Position numbers and translations under genes: made by a program | In this document: piece after piece, positions 16,671 through 25,285 of the stretch | Layout: each line of letters begins with the position of its first letter | How positions within the stretch are numbered: position 1 is the stretch's first letter | Notes under the pieces: generated by a model | Told to the model about the DNA's origin: nothing | What the model saw: only the letters and a program-made list of their open reading frames with translations | The model's database searches: none | Assembly: GCA_019187185.1 (NCBI GenBank) | Contig: JABAQU010000014.1 | Span: forward strand, 1 to 64,000 | Source: Steroidobacteraceae bacterium | GTDB taxonomy: Bacteria > Pseudomonadota > Gammaproteobacteria > Steroidobacterales > Steroidobacteraceae | Length of the DNA: 64,000 nucleotides | Reading direction: 5' to 3'

Positions 16671-18028
16671 GCGGCGACCTCGCCAGTCGTGACCGTCACG
16701 AGTGCAGCGACACTGTCCGCGAGGGTCGCCTGCTCGCGCATGTGCTGCTGCAGGAACTGCTGCAAGACGGGCGCGCGCGCGATCGCTGCATCGACCCGCG
16801 GATCGCCGCCAGCCCGGTAGGCGCCGATTGCGACGAGATCGCGATGATGCTGCCAGGTCGACAGCAACTGCCGGAACTGTCGCGCCGCCTCGAACTGCGC
16901 CTCCGGCACGATATCGTGCATCGCGCGGCTCGCGGAGGCCTCGATGTCGATCGCCGGGTATTGCCCGGCTTCGGCGAGTCGCCGCGAGAGGACTATATGG
17001 CCGTCGAGGATCGCGCGCGCACTGTCGGCGATGGGGTCGTTCTGGTCGTCACCCTCGACGAGCACGGTGTAGAAGGCAGTGATCGACCCGCCCCGCCGCG
17101 CACCGTTGCCGGCACGTTCGACGAGTTGTGGCAGGCGCGCGAACACCGACGGCGGATAACCCTTGGTCGCGGGGGCCTCGCCGATGGCAAGGCCGATTTC
17201 GCGCTGCGCCTGGGCGAAACGCGTCAACGAATCCATCAACAGCAGAACGCTGCGACCCTGGTCACGGAAATACTCGGCCACCGCCGTGGCGAGCCACGCG
17301 CCGTGCAGGCGCATCAGCGGCGACTGGTCGGCCGGCACGGCGACGACCACGGACCGGCGGCGCCCCTCCTCGCCGAGGATCCGCTCGATGAACTCCTTCA
17401 CCTCGCGTCCGCGCTCACCGATCAGCCCGACGACGATCACGTCGGCCGCCGTGTAGCGTGCCATCATGCCGAGGAGCACGCTCTTGCCGACGCCGCTGCC
17501 AGCGAACAAGCCGACGCGCTGGCCTCGCCCGACCGTGAGGAGTGCGTTGATCGCCCGCACGCCCACGTCGAGCGGCTCCGCGATCGGCTCACGTTCGAGC
17601 GGATTGATCGGTGCGCCACCCATCAGCTGCACCGGCACGTCGCATTCGATCGCACCCGCGCCGTCGAGCGGCCGTCCCGCGCCATCGATGACCCGCCCGA
17701 GCAGCGAATCGCCGACCCTTACGGTCTGCTGGCCGTAACGAGGCACCACGCGGGAATTCGGCGACAATCCGTGCGCATCGGCGGTCGGCATCAGGAACAG
17801 CCGCCCACCGGCGAATCCGACCACTTCGGCCTCGATGCGCGCCCCCGCCGACGACAGCACGTCGCAGCGATCGCCGACGGCCGCCTCGCAGCCGGCCGCC
17901 TCGAGCGTGAGCCCGACCATGCGCGTCAGCGTGCCTTCGACGGGCGGAGGCGGCAGCAACTCGGCACGCCGCTGATAGCGCGCCAGTCCGTTGCGCCAGG
18001 CGGCCTGCCGTTCCCGCAGTGCGCTCAC
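16667..18028 (-). CDS. fliI: Flagellar export ATPase FliI
   Basis: This 453-residue F1-like ATPase of the export apparatus has its P-loop FAGSGVGKS near residues 175-183 and the Walker B region [20 protein letters not shown] downstream. It ends with the family's [11 protein letters not shown] segment and a helical tail. GTG 18028 is chosen because it overlaps the fliH stop as GTGA and begins with the family's N-terminal helix; the longer upstream frame is a shadow of fliH. FliI works with FliH and FliJ. Confidence 0.96.
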   Translation of the reverse strand: MSALRERQAAWRNGLARYQRRAELLPPPPVEGTLTRMVGLTLEAAGCEAAVGDRCDVLSSAGARIEAEVVGFAGGRLFLMPTADAHGLSPNSRVVPRYGQQTVRVGDSLLGRVIDGAGRPLDGAGAIECDVPVQLMGGAPINPLEREPIAEPLDVGVRAINALLTVGRGQRVGLFAGSGVGKSVLLGMMARYTAADVIVVGLIGERGREVKEFIERILGEEGRRRSVVVAVPADQSPLMRLHGAWLATAVAEYFRDQGRSVLLLMDSLTRFAQAQREIGLAIGEAPATKGYPPSVFARLPQLVERAGNGARRGGSITAFYTVLVEGDDQNDPIADSARAILDGHIVLSRRLAEAGQYPAIDIEASASRAMHDIVPEAQFEAARQFRQLLSTWQHHRDLVAIGAYRAGGDPRVDAAIARAPVLQQFLQQHMREQATLADSVAALVTVTTGEVAA

Positions 18029-18651
18029 GATTCGCTCCGTGGGTCTGTGGCGCGCGCATCGCCCAGGACGGCCGCGACGGCGGCGTTCAATCGCGTCTCG
18101 AGGCGCGCATCGATCCGCGAATGCTCCGCCGTCACGCGGCATCCGCCGCGCGCCATTACCGGATCCTCGACCAGCACCCAGGCGTGTTCGGTGACCGGCG
18201 CAGCGAGCCTCTCACGCACGAGCGCGGCGTCATCCGGATGCAGGTGGACGCGGATGTCGCGCGCAGCCGCCGGCAGGAGCGACACGGCTTGCCTCAGGAT
18301 GCCGATGACCTGTGACGGGTCGGCTCGCAGCTCGCGTCGCACCAGATGGCGCGCAACGGTCAGGGCAAGCCCGGCGAGCTGCGCCTCGACCTCCGCATCG
18401 AGCTCGGCGAGGGGACGTGCGAGCGCGCCGAGTACTTCGTCGAGGCGTCGAATCCGCTGGTCGAGTGCCGCGCCGCGCCGTTCGGCTTCCGCGTTCGCGG
18501 CGGAGAGTCCGTCGGCATAACCCTTGTCGTGCCCCTCTTCCCATGCGGCTCGCGCAATGTCGTCAAGTTCCACAGCGGTGATACGCTCGCGGGGTCCACC
18601 GGCAATACGGCCCGCGACGGCTGGCGGATTCCAGGGTGTGGCGTCAGACAT
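18025..18651 (-). CDS. fliH: Flagellar assembly protein FliH
   Basis: This 208-residue negative regulator and tether of the FliI ATPase has a helical N-terminal part ([21 protein letters not shown], with typical Gly-spaced heptads) and a V-ATPase E-subunit-like C-terminus. It overlaps the fliG stop by 8 bases and the fliI start by 4. Confidence 0.93.
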   Translation of the reverse strand: MSDATPWNPPAVAGRIAGGPRERITAVELDDIARAAWEEGHDKGYADGLSAANAEAERRGAALDQRIRRLDEVLGALARPLAELDAEVEAQLAGLALTVARHLVRRELRADPSQVIGILRQAVSLLPAAARDIRVHLHPDDAALVRERLAAPVTEHAWVLVEDPVMARGGCRVTAEHSRIDARLETRLNAAVAAVLGDARATDPRSES

Positions 18652-19657
18652 AAGCCTCGCCCCCTTTGCCGCCGATGGCTATGGTGCCGGCGTCCGACAG
18701 GCGCTTGGCAATCGCGAGGATTTCCTTCTGCGCGGCGTCGACTTCGCTCACGCGCACGGGACCCTTCGATTCCATGTCGTCCTTCAGCATCTCCGCCGCG
18801 CGCTGCGACATGTTGCGGAACACCTTGTCCTTCAGCTGCGGCTCGCAAGCCTTGAGCGCGAGCAGCAGCCGATCGCCCGGGATCTGCCGTAACAGCTCCT
18901 GCATGCCGCGATCGTCGATCGACGTGAGATCATCGAACGTGAAGATCAGGTCCTGGATCTTCGCGCCGAGCGCCTCGTCGACCTGGCGGATCCTCTCCAT
19001 GATGACCGCCTCCTTGCCGGAATCGAGGCTGTTGATGATGTTCGCGGACACCTTCGGTCCGCCGAAAACGGACGCCTTCGACGAGGAGTTGCCGGCAAAC
19101 TGCTTCTCCATCACCTTGTCGAGTTCGTCGAGCGCCGACGGCTGGATGCCGTCGAGCGTCGCGATGCGCATCAGGATGTCAGGCCGCGCATCCTCCGGCA
19201 GCTGTGCGAGCACCGCGGCGGCATGGTCCGGCTCGAGATACGCGAGGACGATCGCGACGATCTGCGGATGTTCGCTGCGCATCATTTCCGCGACCGCGCG
19301 CGGATCCATCCACTTCATGGCCTCGAGTCCGCGGCTCGAGCGCCCGCCGAGGATGCGGTCCATCACGTTCGCCGCCCGATCGTCGCCGAGCGCCGACACG
19401 AGCACCTTGCGCAGGAATTCGTCGGTGCCGACCCCGAGCGAGGTCTGTGTCTCGATCGTCGACGTGAAGTGCATGAGCACCTCTGACACCTCGTCGCGCG
19501 TCACGCCGTCGAGCGCCGCCATCGCCGTTCCGACGCGCTGCACGTCCTTGGCGCTCATGTGCTTCAGGACTTCGGCAGCCTCCTGCTCACCGAGCGTGAG
19601 CAGCAGGATGGCCGCCTGGTCTATGCCGCTGCGCCTGGCAGACGCCTTGTCACTCAT
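18644..19657 (-). CDS. fliG: Flagellar motor switch protein FliG
   Basis: This 337-residue rotor protein couples stator force to rotation. The N-terminal FliF-binding domain (IDQAAILLLTLGEQEAAEVL), the middle domain with the EHPQ motif (SEHPQIVAIVLAYLE), and the C-terminal torque domain with its charged helix (IQDLIFTFDDLTSIDDRGMQ) are all present. It overlaps fliF by 8 bases. All length and motif features look functional. Confidence 0.98.
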   Translation of the reverse strand: MSDKASARRSGIDQAAILLLTLGEQEAAEVLKHMSAKDVQRVGTAMAALDGVTRDEVSEVLMHFTSTIETQTSLGVGTDEFLRKVLVSALGDDRAANVMDRILGGRSSRGLEAMKWMDPRAVAEMMRSEHPQIVAIVLAYLEPDHAAAVLAQLPEDARPDILMRIATLDGIQPSALDELDKVMEKQFAGNSSSKASVFGGPKVSANIINSLDSGKEAVIMERIRQVDEALGAKIQDLIFTFDDLTSIDDRGMQELLRQIPGDRLLLALKACEPQLKDKVFRNMSQRAAEMLKDDMESKGPVRVSEVDAAQKEILAIAKRLSDAGTIAIGGKGGEAYV

Positions 19658-21293
19658 CTTTGCCTACCCACGTCTTGACGACACGCGCGACACGCTTCGG
19701 GTCCTGTGCGACGAGCGAGCGCGCCTGTGCAATCTGCTGTTCATACGCGATCGGCGACGCCGGAGCTGCGAGTCGGGCGCCCTCGTCGTCTGCGGACGCA
19801 TCCGCCGTCGTCGCCATGGCGAGCGCCGGCATCGCAGGAGCAGCGAGGCGCGGCGATGCGGTGAGGCTGCGCACCAGCGGACGGACGATCGCGAGCAACA
19901 GCACGATCACGATCGACGCCCCACCGAGGATCTTCGCGAGCTCGCGTACCCACGGTTGCTGCCAGATCGGCGGCGCGTCGATCTCACCGACCGGTTCGGC
20001 CGCGTCAGCAGCAAACGACGCACTGACGACATTCACGCTGTCGCCGCGTGCGGCGTCGAAACCGACCGCATCCTTGACGAGCGTCGTGATGCGGGCGAGC
20101 TGCTCCGCACCGGGCGCCTGTGCCGACTCCGTGCCCTCCTTTCCGTTGGCGGCTGGGCTGTCGACCAGCACGGCCACGGTGAGCCGCTTGAGGCGGCCTG
20201 CGGGCTGGCGGGTGTAGGCGACGGTACGATCGATCTCGTAGTTGCGCGTCGACTGTCGCGAAGTGTTCGCGGGCACACCGCCATCGCTCGCGGTGTCGGT
20301 GCCTGCTGGCACCGTTGCGGCGACCTGTCCCGCGGGCAGCGCGACACCCGGCGCCGGTGGCTGGTTCGACAGCGCACCGGGCACGCCACCTGCCCCCGCG
20401 CCGCTGCGCGAGGTTTCCTCGGCGAGCTGTTCGCTGCGCACCACCTGGCTGTCCGGCCGGTACTGCTCGCGGGCCTCCTCTGTCACCGACATGTCGACCG
20501 AAGCGACCACCTGGGCACGGACATTGCCCGCACCGACGATCGGTGTGAGCAGCGCCTCGATGCGCTGCACGTATTCGGACTCGAGGCGCCGCGCGAACTC
20601 GAACTGCTGCTCGCGCGCGGCGAGGTCGCCGTCCCGCTCGGGCTGCGACAGGAGCCGCCCCGTCTGATCGACCACCGTGACGTCGCTCGCCTGCAGTTCC
20701 GGAATGCTGGACGCGACGAGATTGACGATCGCCGTGACCTGGTCCGACTCGAGCCGCCGGCCGGCCTTCAGCTGCACGAAAACAGAGGCCGTGGCGTTGC
20801 GACGGTCACGGACGAATGCCGACTGGCGGGGCGCCGCGATGTGCACGCGTGCCGCGGCCACCGGCTGCAGGCTCGCGATCGTGCGGGCGAGCTCCGATTC
20901 GAGTGCATGCTGGTAGCGTGCTCCCTCCATGAACTGGCTGACACCAAAGCCGGAGTCCCTGGTCATGGCGGTGAAGCCGTCCGGCGCCTGCAGCACGCCC
21001 TGTGCGGCGAGTGCGAGGCGCGCATCGTTCAGCCTGTCCGCGGCCACGCTCACGGTACCCCGCTCGACATCGACCTCGTGCCGGATGCCTGCGGCCTGCA
21101 GCGTCTGCTGCATCTCCACAAGCTCCGTCGCGGCGAGTCCCGAATAGAGCAGGCTGTAGTTCGGGCCCTGTGCCCAGAAGACGATGCCGAGCCCCGCGGC
21201 CACGGCCGCCGCAATCCCGGCAAGAAGCAGCACGGGTCGCAGTCCCGTCGAGATGCGGGTGAAGGCGGGCAGCTGCTCGACCTCGGCGTTCAT
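19650..21293 (-). CDS. fliF: Flagellar MS-ring protein FliF
   Basis: This 547-residue MS-ring protein has a first membrane helix near residues 20-40 (LLLAGIAAAVAAGLGIVFWA). The periplasmic YscJ-like and FliF-specific domains follow (GVSQFMEGARYQHALESELA, ARVHIAAP). A long Gly/Ala/Pro-rich loop and a second helix near 440-460 (ILGGASIVIVLLLAIVRPLV) precede the short cytoplasmic FliG-binding tail. It follows fliE by 28 bases. Confidence 0.97.
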   Translation of the reverse strand: MNAEVEQLPAFTRISTGLRPVLLLAGIAAAVAAGLGIVFWAQGPNYSLLYSGLAATELVEMQQTLQAAGIRHEVDVERGTVSVAADRLNDARLALAAQGVLQAPDGFTAMTRDSGFGVSQFMEGARYQHALESELARTIASLQPVAAARVHIAAPRQSAFVRDRRNATASVFVQLKAGRRLESDQVTAIVNLVASSIPELQASDVTVVDQTGRLLSQPERDGDLAAREQQFEFARRLESEYVQRIEALLTPIVGAGNVRAQVVASVDMSVTEEAREQYRPDSQVVRSEQLAEETSRSGAGAGGVPGALSNQPPAPGVALPAGQVAATVPAGTDTASDGGVPANTSRQSTRNYEIDRTVAYTRQPAGRLKRLTVAVLVDSPAANGKEGTESAQAPGAEQLARITTLVKDAVGFDAARGDSVNVVSASFAADAAEPVGEIDAPPIWQQPWVRELAKILGGASIVIVLLLAIVRPLVRSLTASPRLAAPAMPALAMATTADASADDEGARLAAPASPIAYEQQIAQARSLVAQDPKRVARVVKTWVGKDE

Positions 21294-21321
21294 CGATCAC
21301 TCCTGTCGTTCATCGTGCCGG

Positions 21322-21678
21322 TCAGATCGGCATGTTCATGATTTCCTGGTACACGTTGACCAGGCGGTTGCGGACCTCGGTCGCCGCGCGGAAGGCGACG
21401 CTCGCCTTCTGCATCTCGAGCATTACCTGGGGCAACTCGACTCCCGGCACGCCACGCTGGAACGCGGTCGCGGCCTGTGCGGCGCTCTGCTGGGCTGCAT
21501 TGACACCCGCGAGCCCGCGCTGCAGGAGCGCCGCGAAATCGGCGCGCTGTGTCCCGCCCGTCGCCGATGAGTCGCGCGTCGACAGCGCCTCGCCCGGCTT
21601 CGGCGCCTCGGGGCGTCGCGCTTGCGCGGAGATAGACCGGATCTGCGCGAGCACACGATCGATTTCCAGCTGGCTCAT
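21322..21678 (-). CDS. fliE: Flagellar hook-basal body adaptor FliE
   Basis: This 118-residue protein links the MS ring to the rod. The C-terminal half carries the family pattern ELPQVMLEMQKASVAFRAAT followed by EVRNRLVNVYQEIMNMPI. The N-terminal part is Ala/Ser-rich. The ATG at 21678 lies 22 bases after the fleR-like stop, so it is probably cotranscribed from the sigma-54 promoter at 22723-22738. Confidence 0.96.
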   Translation of the reverse strand: MSQLEIDRVLAQIRSISAQARRPEAPKPGEALSTRDSSATGGTQRADFAALLQRGLAGVNAAQQSAAQAATAFQRGVPGVELPQVMLEMQKASVAFRAATEVRNRLVNVYQEIMNMPI

Positions 21679-21700
21679 GTCACGTCTCCACGAGAAGGCG

Positions 21701-22675
21701 TCAGCCGCACGCCGCGGCCGGCAATTCGACACCCGAAGCGCGCAACTGCGCGAGCTTGTAGCGCAACGCACGCGGGCTGATGCCGAGGCGTTCCGCTGCG
21801 ACGCGGCGGCTGCCCTGCCCGTCCCGCAGCGCCTCGAGGATGAGCTCACGCTCGGCGCTCGCCAGTGCCGTTGACAGCTGCCCCCGGTTCACCGGTGCGA
21901 CTGCCGCTTCGTCCCCGTTTTCGAAGCGGATGTGTGCGGCCTGGATGACATCACCGTCGAGCAGCACGAGCGCGCGCTGCATCACATTGTCGAGCTCGCG
22001 GACATTGCCCGGCCAACCATGGGTGAGGAGACGATGGGCAGCATCGGCCGACAGTGCCGGAATGCGCCGTCCCGCCCCGCATCGTGCCGACAACAGGTGC
22101 ATCGCGAGCGGCAGAATGTCGTCGCGACGCTCGCGCAACGGCGCGAGCATCATCGGGAACACGTTCAGTCGGTAGTAAAGGTCCTCGCGAAAGCGAGCGG
22201 CGGTCACTTCGGCGCGCAACCGGCGATTGGTGGTTGCGAGCACGCGCACGTCGAGCGCGAGTGTCCCGCGAGCGCCGATGCGCTCGACTTCCCGCTCCTG
22301 CAGCACGCGCAGCAGTTTCGCCTGCAGGCCGAGCGGCATCTCGGTGATCTCGTCGAGCAGCAGCGTACCGCCCTGTGCCTGCTCGAACTTGCCCGGATGG
22401 GCCGCATGGGCACCCGTGAATGCACCCTTCTCGTAACCGAACAGCGTCGCCTCGAGCATGTTCTCCGGGATCGCCGCGCAGTTGACCGCGACGAACGGAC
22501 TTGCCGCACGGGACGAATGGCGGTGGATAAAGCGGGCGAGCACCTCCTTGCCCGTGCCGGATTCGCCGGCGATCAGCACCGTACAGTCGCTCGCCGCGAC
22601 GCGGGCTGCCAGTTCATACGTGTCGCGGGCCGCCTGCGAACAGGCAACCGGCTCCGTGCTCGCGTTCATCGCCAC
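21701..22675 (-). CDS. fleR: Sigma-54 activator, FleR-like, without receiver domain
   Basis: This 324-residue enhancer-binding protein consists of an AAA+ domain (Walker A GESGTGKE at 37-44, GAFTGA sigma-54 contact at 84-89, LLLDEITEM Walker B) and a Fis-type helix-turn-helix ([20 protein letters not shown]) at the C-terminus. Only about 30 residues precede the ATPase, so the phosphorylatable receiver of canonical FleR is missing, and no fleS kinase gene is adjacent. GTG 22675 is chosen because AGGAGG lies 6 bases upstream; ATG 22669 is possible. It sits between fleQ and fliE exactly where fleSR sits in Pseudomonas. The symbol rests on position. Confidence 0.78.
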   Translation of the reverse strand: MAMNASTEPVACSQAARDTYELAARVAASDCTVLIAGESGTGKEVLARFIHRHSSRAASPFVAVNCAAIPENMLEATLFGYEKGAFTGAHAAHPGKFEQAQGGTLLLDEITEMPLGLQAKLLRVLQEREVERIGARGTLALDVRVLATTNRRLRAEVTAARFREDLYYRLNVFPMMLAPLRERRDDILPLAMHLLSARCGAGRRIPALSADAAHRLLTHGWPGNVRELDNVMQRALVLLDGDVIQAAHIRFENGDEAAVAPVNRGQLSTALASAERELILEALRDGQGSRRVAAERLGISPRALRYKLAQLRASGVELPAAACG

Positions 22676-22722
22676 CCGATTCCTCCTCGACCTGCCGACT
22701 CATTGCCGGCACGGAGTAGAGG

Positions 22723-22738
22723 AGCAAGTTTCGTGCCG
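22723..22738 (-). promoter_or_regulatory. Sigma-54 promoter of the fleR-fliEFGHIJK unit
   Basis: The minus strand reads CGGCACGAAACTTGCT, with GG-N10-GC spacing and only the first consensus base changed. The predicted start is near 22712, a 36-base leader before the GTG. It sits in the 94-base gap behind fleQ. Confidence 0.78.
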
Positions 22739-22758
22739 GGCGGGTATTGCCGCCCTCG

Positions 22759-22769
22759 CGTGAATCACG
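22759..22769. promoter_or_regulatory. 11-base palindrome behind fleQ, upstream of the fleR promoter
   Basis: CGTGAATCACG is a perfect inverted repeat about one central base, directly after the fleQ stop and centred 52 bases upstream of the predicted fleR transcription start. The same 11-mer (opposite strand) lies upstream of fliC at 28349-28359. A shared regulator site is plausible but unproven. Confidence 0.45.
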
Positions 22770-23954
22770 TCACACGGTGGCGGCGATCGGCCCACGATCC
22801 GTCAAGACTCCGCCGCGCTCCGCGACGGGGTCGCCGAGCTTGCGCAACTTCTCGACGAGTGTCGTGCGACGCAGCCCGAGCAGCCGGGCGGCATGCGCCA
22901 CCGTGCCGCCCGAGCGTTCGAGTGCTTGCTGCACGAGCTTCCGTTCGATCGTGTCGAGGTGGACGCGCAGGTCGATACCCTCGGCCGGCAGCTCCATGGC
23001 AGGTTCATGCGTCGATTGACGGCCAATCGGGGCCTCGAGAAGCGCGAGTACTTCGGGGTCGGACAACGGCGGCGCCTCCACGGTGGCAACCGCTCCAGGC
23101 ACCTCCATCGGCGGCACGTCCATCGCCGGCACGTCCATCGCGGGCACGCCAGGTGCCGTCGCCCGATAGCGTGCCGGCAGGTCCGCAACGTCGACCGTCC
23201 GACCCCCGTGCAGGATCGACAGCCGCTCGATCAGATTCGCGAGCTCGCGCACATTGCCGGGCCATGCATGGCGGGACAGCGACGCCAGCGCGCCGGCCGT
23301 GAACGCAATGCGCGCGCGGCCCTCCCGGACATTCCCATCGATGAACTCGGTGATCAGTGCCGGCAGATCGGCGAGACGCTCGCGCAGGGCCGGCATTTCT
23401 ATCGGGAAAACGTTCAACCTGTAGAAAAGATCCTGGCGAAAGCCGCCTCGTTCGATCGAATCCTCGAGGTTGCGGTGCGTCGCCGCGATGATCCGCACGT
23501 TGCAACGGATCGGCTTGTGATTGCCGACGCGTTCGAACACCCGTTCCTGCAGCACGCGCAGCAGTTTCACCTGCATCGGCAGGCTCATGTCACCGATCTC
23601 GTCGAGGAACAGCGTGCCACCGTCGGCGATTTCGAAGCGGCCGACTCGCGTCGAGATCGCACCCGTGAAAGCGCCCTTTTCGTGCCCGAACAGCTCGCTT
23701 TCGAGCAGATCCGCCGGAATGGCGCCGCAATTGATCGCGACGAACGGCCGGTGCCGACGTGGGCTCGACTCGTGGATCGCGCGGGCCACTACTTCCTTGC
23801 CCGTGCCGGATTCCCCGAGGATCAGGACACTCGAATCATGGGCGGCGACGCTGCGTATGAGCCGCGTCACCTCCTGCACCGCCGGTGATCCTCCGGTGGG
23901 CAGCCTCGCCTCGCCTGTCACATCCTTGTGAATGTCTTCCAGCACATGGGACAT
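22770..23954 (-). CDS. fleQ: Flagellar master activator FleQ, truncated before the AAA+ domain
   Basis: This 394-residue sigma-54 activator has Walker A GESGTGKE at 47-54 and GAFTGA at 94-99. A Fis-type C-terminus ([12 protein letters not shown]) preceded by LPAEGIDL closely recalls Pseudomonas FleQ. Only about 45 residues precede the ATPase, so the FleQ receiver-like domain is absent. One arginine (Arg17) may correspond to the LFRS arginine that binds c-di-GMP in FleQ, but the rest of that motif is not conserved. A repeat-containing linker separates the AAA+ domain from the helix-turn-helix. The likely targets are the sigma-54 promoters in this window; FlhG would be its antagonist. Confidence 0.88.
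   Translation of the reverse strand: MSHVLEDIHKDVTGEARLPTGGSPAVQEVTRLIRSVAAHDSSVLILGESGTGKEVVARAIHESSPRRHRPFVAINCGAIPADLLESELFGHEKGAFTGAISTRVGRFEIADGGTLFLDEIGDMSLPMQVKLLRVLQERVFERVGNHKPIRCNVRIIAATHRNLEDSIERGGFRQDLFYRLNVFPIEMPALRERLADLPALITEFIDGNVREGRARIAFTAGALASLSRHAWPGNVRELANLIERLSILHGGRTVDVADLPARYRATAPGVPAMDVPAMDVPPMEVPGAVATVEAPPLSDPEVLALLEAPIGRQSTHEPAMELPAEGIDLRVHLDTIERKLVQQALERSGGTVAHAARLLGLRRTTLVEKLRKLGDPVAERGGVLTDRGPIAATV
23098..23150. repeat. 15-base tandem repeat in the FleQ linker
   Basis: Three 15-base units (23098-23112, 23113-23127, 23128-23142) plus a partial one, of the form ggcacgtccatcgcc. On the minus strand they encode VPAMD / VPAMD / VPPME pentapeptides (about residues 268-286) between the ATPase and DNA-binding domains. 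Confidence 0.85.
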
Positions 23955-23957
23955 TCA

Positions 23958-23978
23958 CGCAACCTCGTTCTTGTTGCG
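23958..23978 (-). promoter_or_regulatory. Stem-loop around the fleQ ribosome-binding site
   Basis: CGCAAC and GTTGCG arms flank a 9-base loop. On the fleQ transcript the hairpin ends 3 bases before the ATG, and the likely Shine-Dalgarno GAGG falls at the loop/stem edge. It could tune fleQ translation; the stem is short (6 pairs), so this is tentative. Confidence 0.35.
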
Positions 23979-24029
23979 CGGCATTCTCGCGGCACGCAAG
24001 AGGTTCTGGTGTGATGGCCGTCCACTCAT

Positions 24030-24048
24030 GGTCCGCCGGCGGCGGACC
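24030..24048 (-). terminator. GC-rich hairpin downstream of the pilZ gene
   Basis: GGTCCGCC-GGC-GGCGGACC is a perfect 8-pair stem with a 3-base loop, 31 bases after the pilZ stop and before fleQ. No T-run follows, so it may stall polymerase or protect the message 3' end rather than act as a classic intrinsic terminator. Confidence 0.5.
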
Positions 24049-24079
24049 TGTGTCGCATTATGACGACCCGGGTGTCAAT

Positions 24080-24643
24080 TCACCGTCGCTCGCGTGTGCC
24101 TGCGACATGACGACGATGCCGCTGAAACGCGAGCTTCTCGATCAGGTCTTCGACCGGCGCGCCGAGCGCATCGAACCGCAACTTGACGCGACGGTCGATG
24201 CCCACCGACACGACGCGTCCATGCATGCGCAGCGGCTCGACGAGTGCGTCGCGCAGCCAGATCTCGAGCCGCCCAAAGGTACCGGCCTGCAGCGCCCTGT
24301 CGTCGGTGCGCCACGTGGCACTGCGCGCATTGAAGCGCATCGGCACCGCCGCGGGGCGCGGCTCGGCGCGCACCAGGATCTGGCCGACGAGGTCGAGCAA
24401 CAGGTTCACCTTGAACTCGACACGCATCAGGTCGGCCGAATGTGGCGAGTTCTCGTCCGCCTTGTCGCTCGGCCCGTGGTCCTCGAGCGCCGCCAGCGCC
24501 TGCAGCAGGCGCAGGTTCTGCTCGCACTGCGCGTTGGCCCTGTCCGGCTCGACAGGTTCGGTGAGCGCGGTCCAGCGCAGCGGCACGACGTCGATGTACG
24601 CGAGCTCGTCGTCGAGCACGATCGTGTCGATGCCGTCTTCCAT
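24080..24643 (-). CDS. Atypical PilZ-domain protein
   Basis: This 187-residue soluble protein starts MEDGIDTIVLDDELAYIDVVPLRW and ends with an LIEKLAFQRHRR segment, the pattern I associate with the atypical (tetrameric, Xanthomonas-type) PilZ family encoded beside fliS. The canonical c-di-GMP signatures RxxxR and D/NxSxxG are not recognisable, so nucleotide binding cannot be assumed. The ATG shares a base with the fliS stop (TGATG). It occupies the place of fliT in Pseudomonas. A role in motility or c-di-GMP response is inferred from family and position only. Confidence 0.75.
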   Translation of the reverse strand: MEDGIDTIVLDDELAYIDVVPLRWTALTEPVEPDRANAQCEQNLRLLQALAALEDHGPSDKADENSPHSADLMRVEFKVNLLLDLVGQILVRAEPRPAAVPMRFNARSATWRTDDRALQAGTFGRLEIWLRDALVEPLRMHGRVVSVGIDRRVKLRFDALGAPVEDLIEKLAFQRHRRHVAGTRERR

Positions 24644-25056
24644 CAGGCGCCCCGCCGTGCAGTCCGCGCTTCGGGTGGAATCAACGCCCAGGCGCCGCGG
24701 ATCTCGCCGAGGAGTCGCGTGATCTCGTCCAGCACTTCGACCCGGCCCTCGGCGTTGGCCCGCACGAGCTGGCGGACGATGTAGTCGTACAGGCCGTCCA
24801 GGTTCACCGCGAGCTCACCGCCGGCGCCGAAGTCGAGGCTCCCGCGGAGTTCGTGCACGATGTCGATCGCCCGCTGGATCAGCGCACACTTGTCGGCCGT
24901 GCGGCCGTTGGCGACATTGCCTTTCGCCGCCGCAATCCGCTCGAGCGCGCCGTCCATCAGCATCAGCGTGAGTCGGTGCGGATCGGCGGCCGCGACGCCA
25001 CCGTGGGTGGCTACACTGCGGTAGGCTGCGAGGCGCTGTGCATTCCTGTGCGTCAT
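24643..25056 (-). CDS. fliS: Flagellin export chaperone FliS
   Basis: This 137-residue helical chaperone binds the flagellin C-terminus in the cytoplasm. The family patterns AYRSVATHGGVAAADPHRLTLML-like start, LMDGALERIAAAKGNV and LDGLYDYIVRQLVRANAEG are visible. It follows the short flaG by 4 bases and is coupled to pilZ. Confidence 0.95.
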   Translation of the reverse strand: MTHRNAQRLAAYRSVATHGGVAAADPHRLTLMLMDGALERIAAAKGNVANGRTADKCALIQRAIDIVHELRGSLDFGAGGELAVNLDGLYDYIVRQLVRANAEGRVEVLDEITRLLGEIRGAWALIPPEARTARRGA

Positions 25057-25060
25057 GCGC

Positions 25061-25285
25061 TCATTTAACGGCCGCCCGATGGGACACTTGAGTGTCCGGT
25101 GCCGGACTCTGCCGGATCACGGCGCCGGTGGCGAGATCGCGCACGATGACGACGATCCTGCCGGCGACGTCGCGCCGGAATTCCAGCCGGCGACTGACAC
25201 TGCGCAGGAAGCCGTCGAGCGGCGCGACCGCCGTCTGTACGCGCATGATGCCGGTCTCGCGCCCGTCGTCGCGCGCGGCCGTCAT
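25061..25285 (-). CDS. flaG: Short FlaG-family protein
   Basis: This 74-residue protein is essentially only the FlaG core: RRLEFRRDVAGRIVVIVRD followed by TGAVIRQSPAPD, matching the family pattern in which a VV.V.D..TG.VIRQIP strand ends the protein. The usual Ser/Thr-rich N-terminal half is nearly absent. Its ATG overlaps the fliD stop (ATGA), so it lies after fliD rather than before it as in Pseudomonas. FlaG proteins influence filament length; the assignment rests on the short motif and context. Confidence 0.72.
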   Translation of the reverse strand: MTAARDDGRETGIMRVQTAVAPLDGFLRSVSRRLEFRRDVAGRIVVIVRDLATGAVIRQSPAPDTQVSHRAAVK

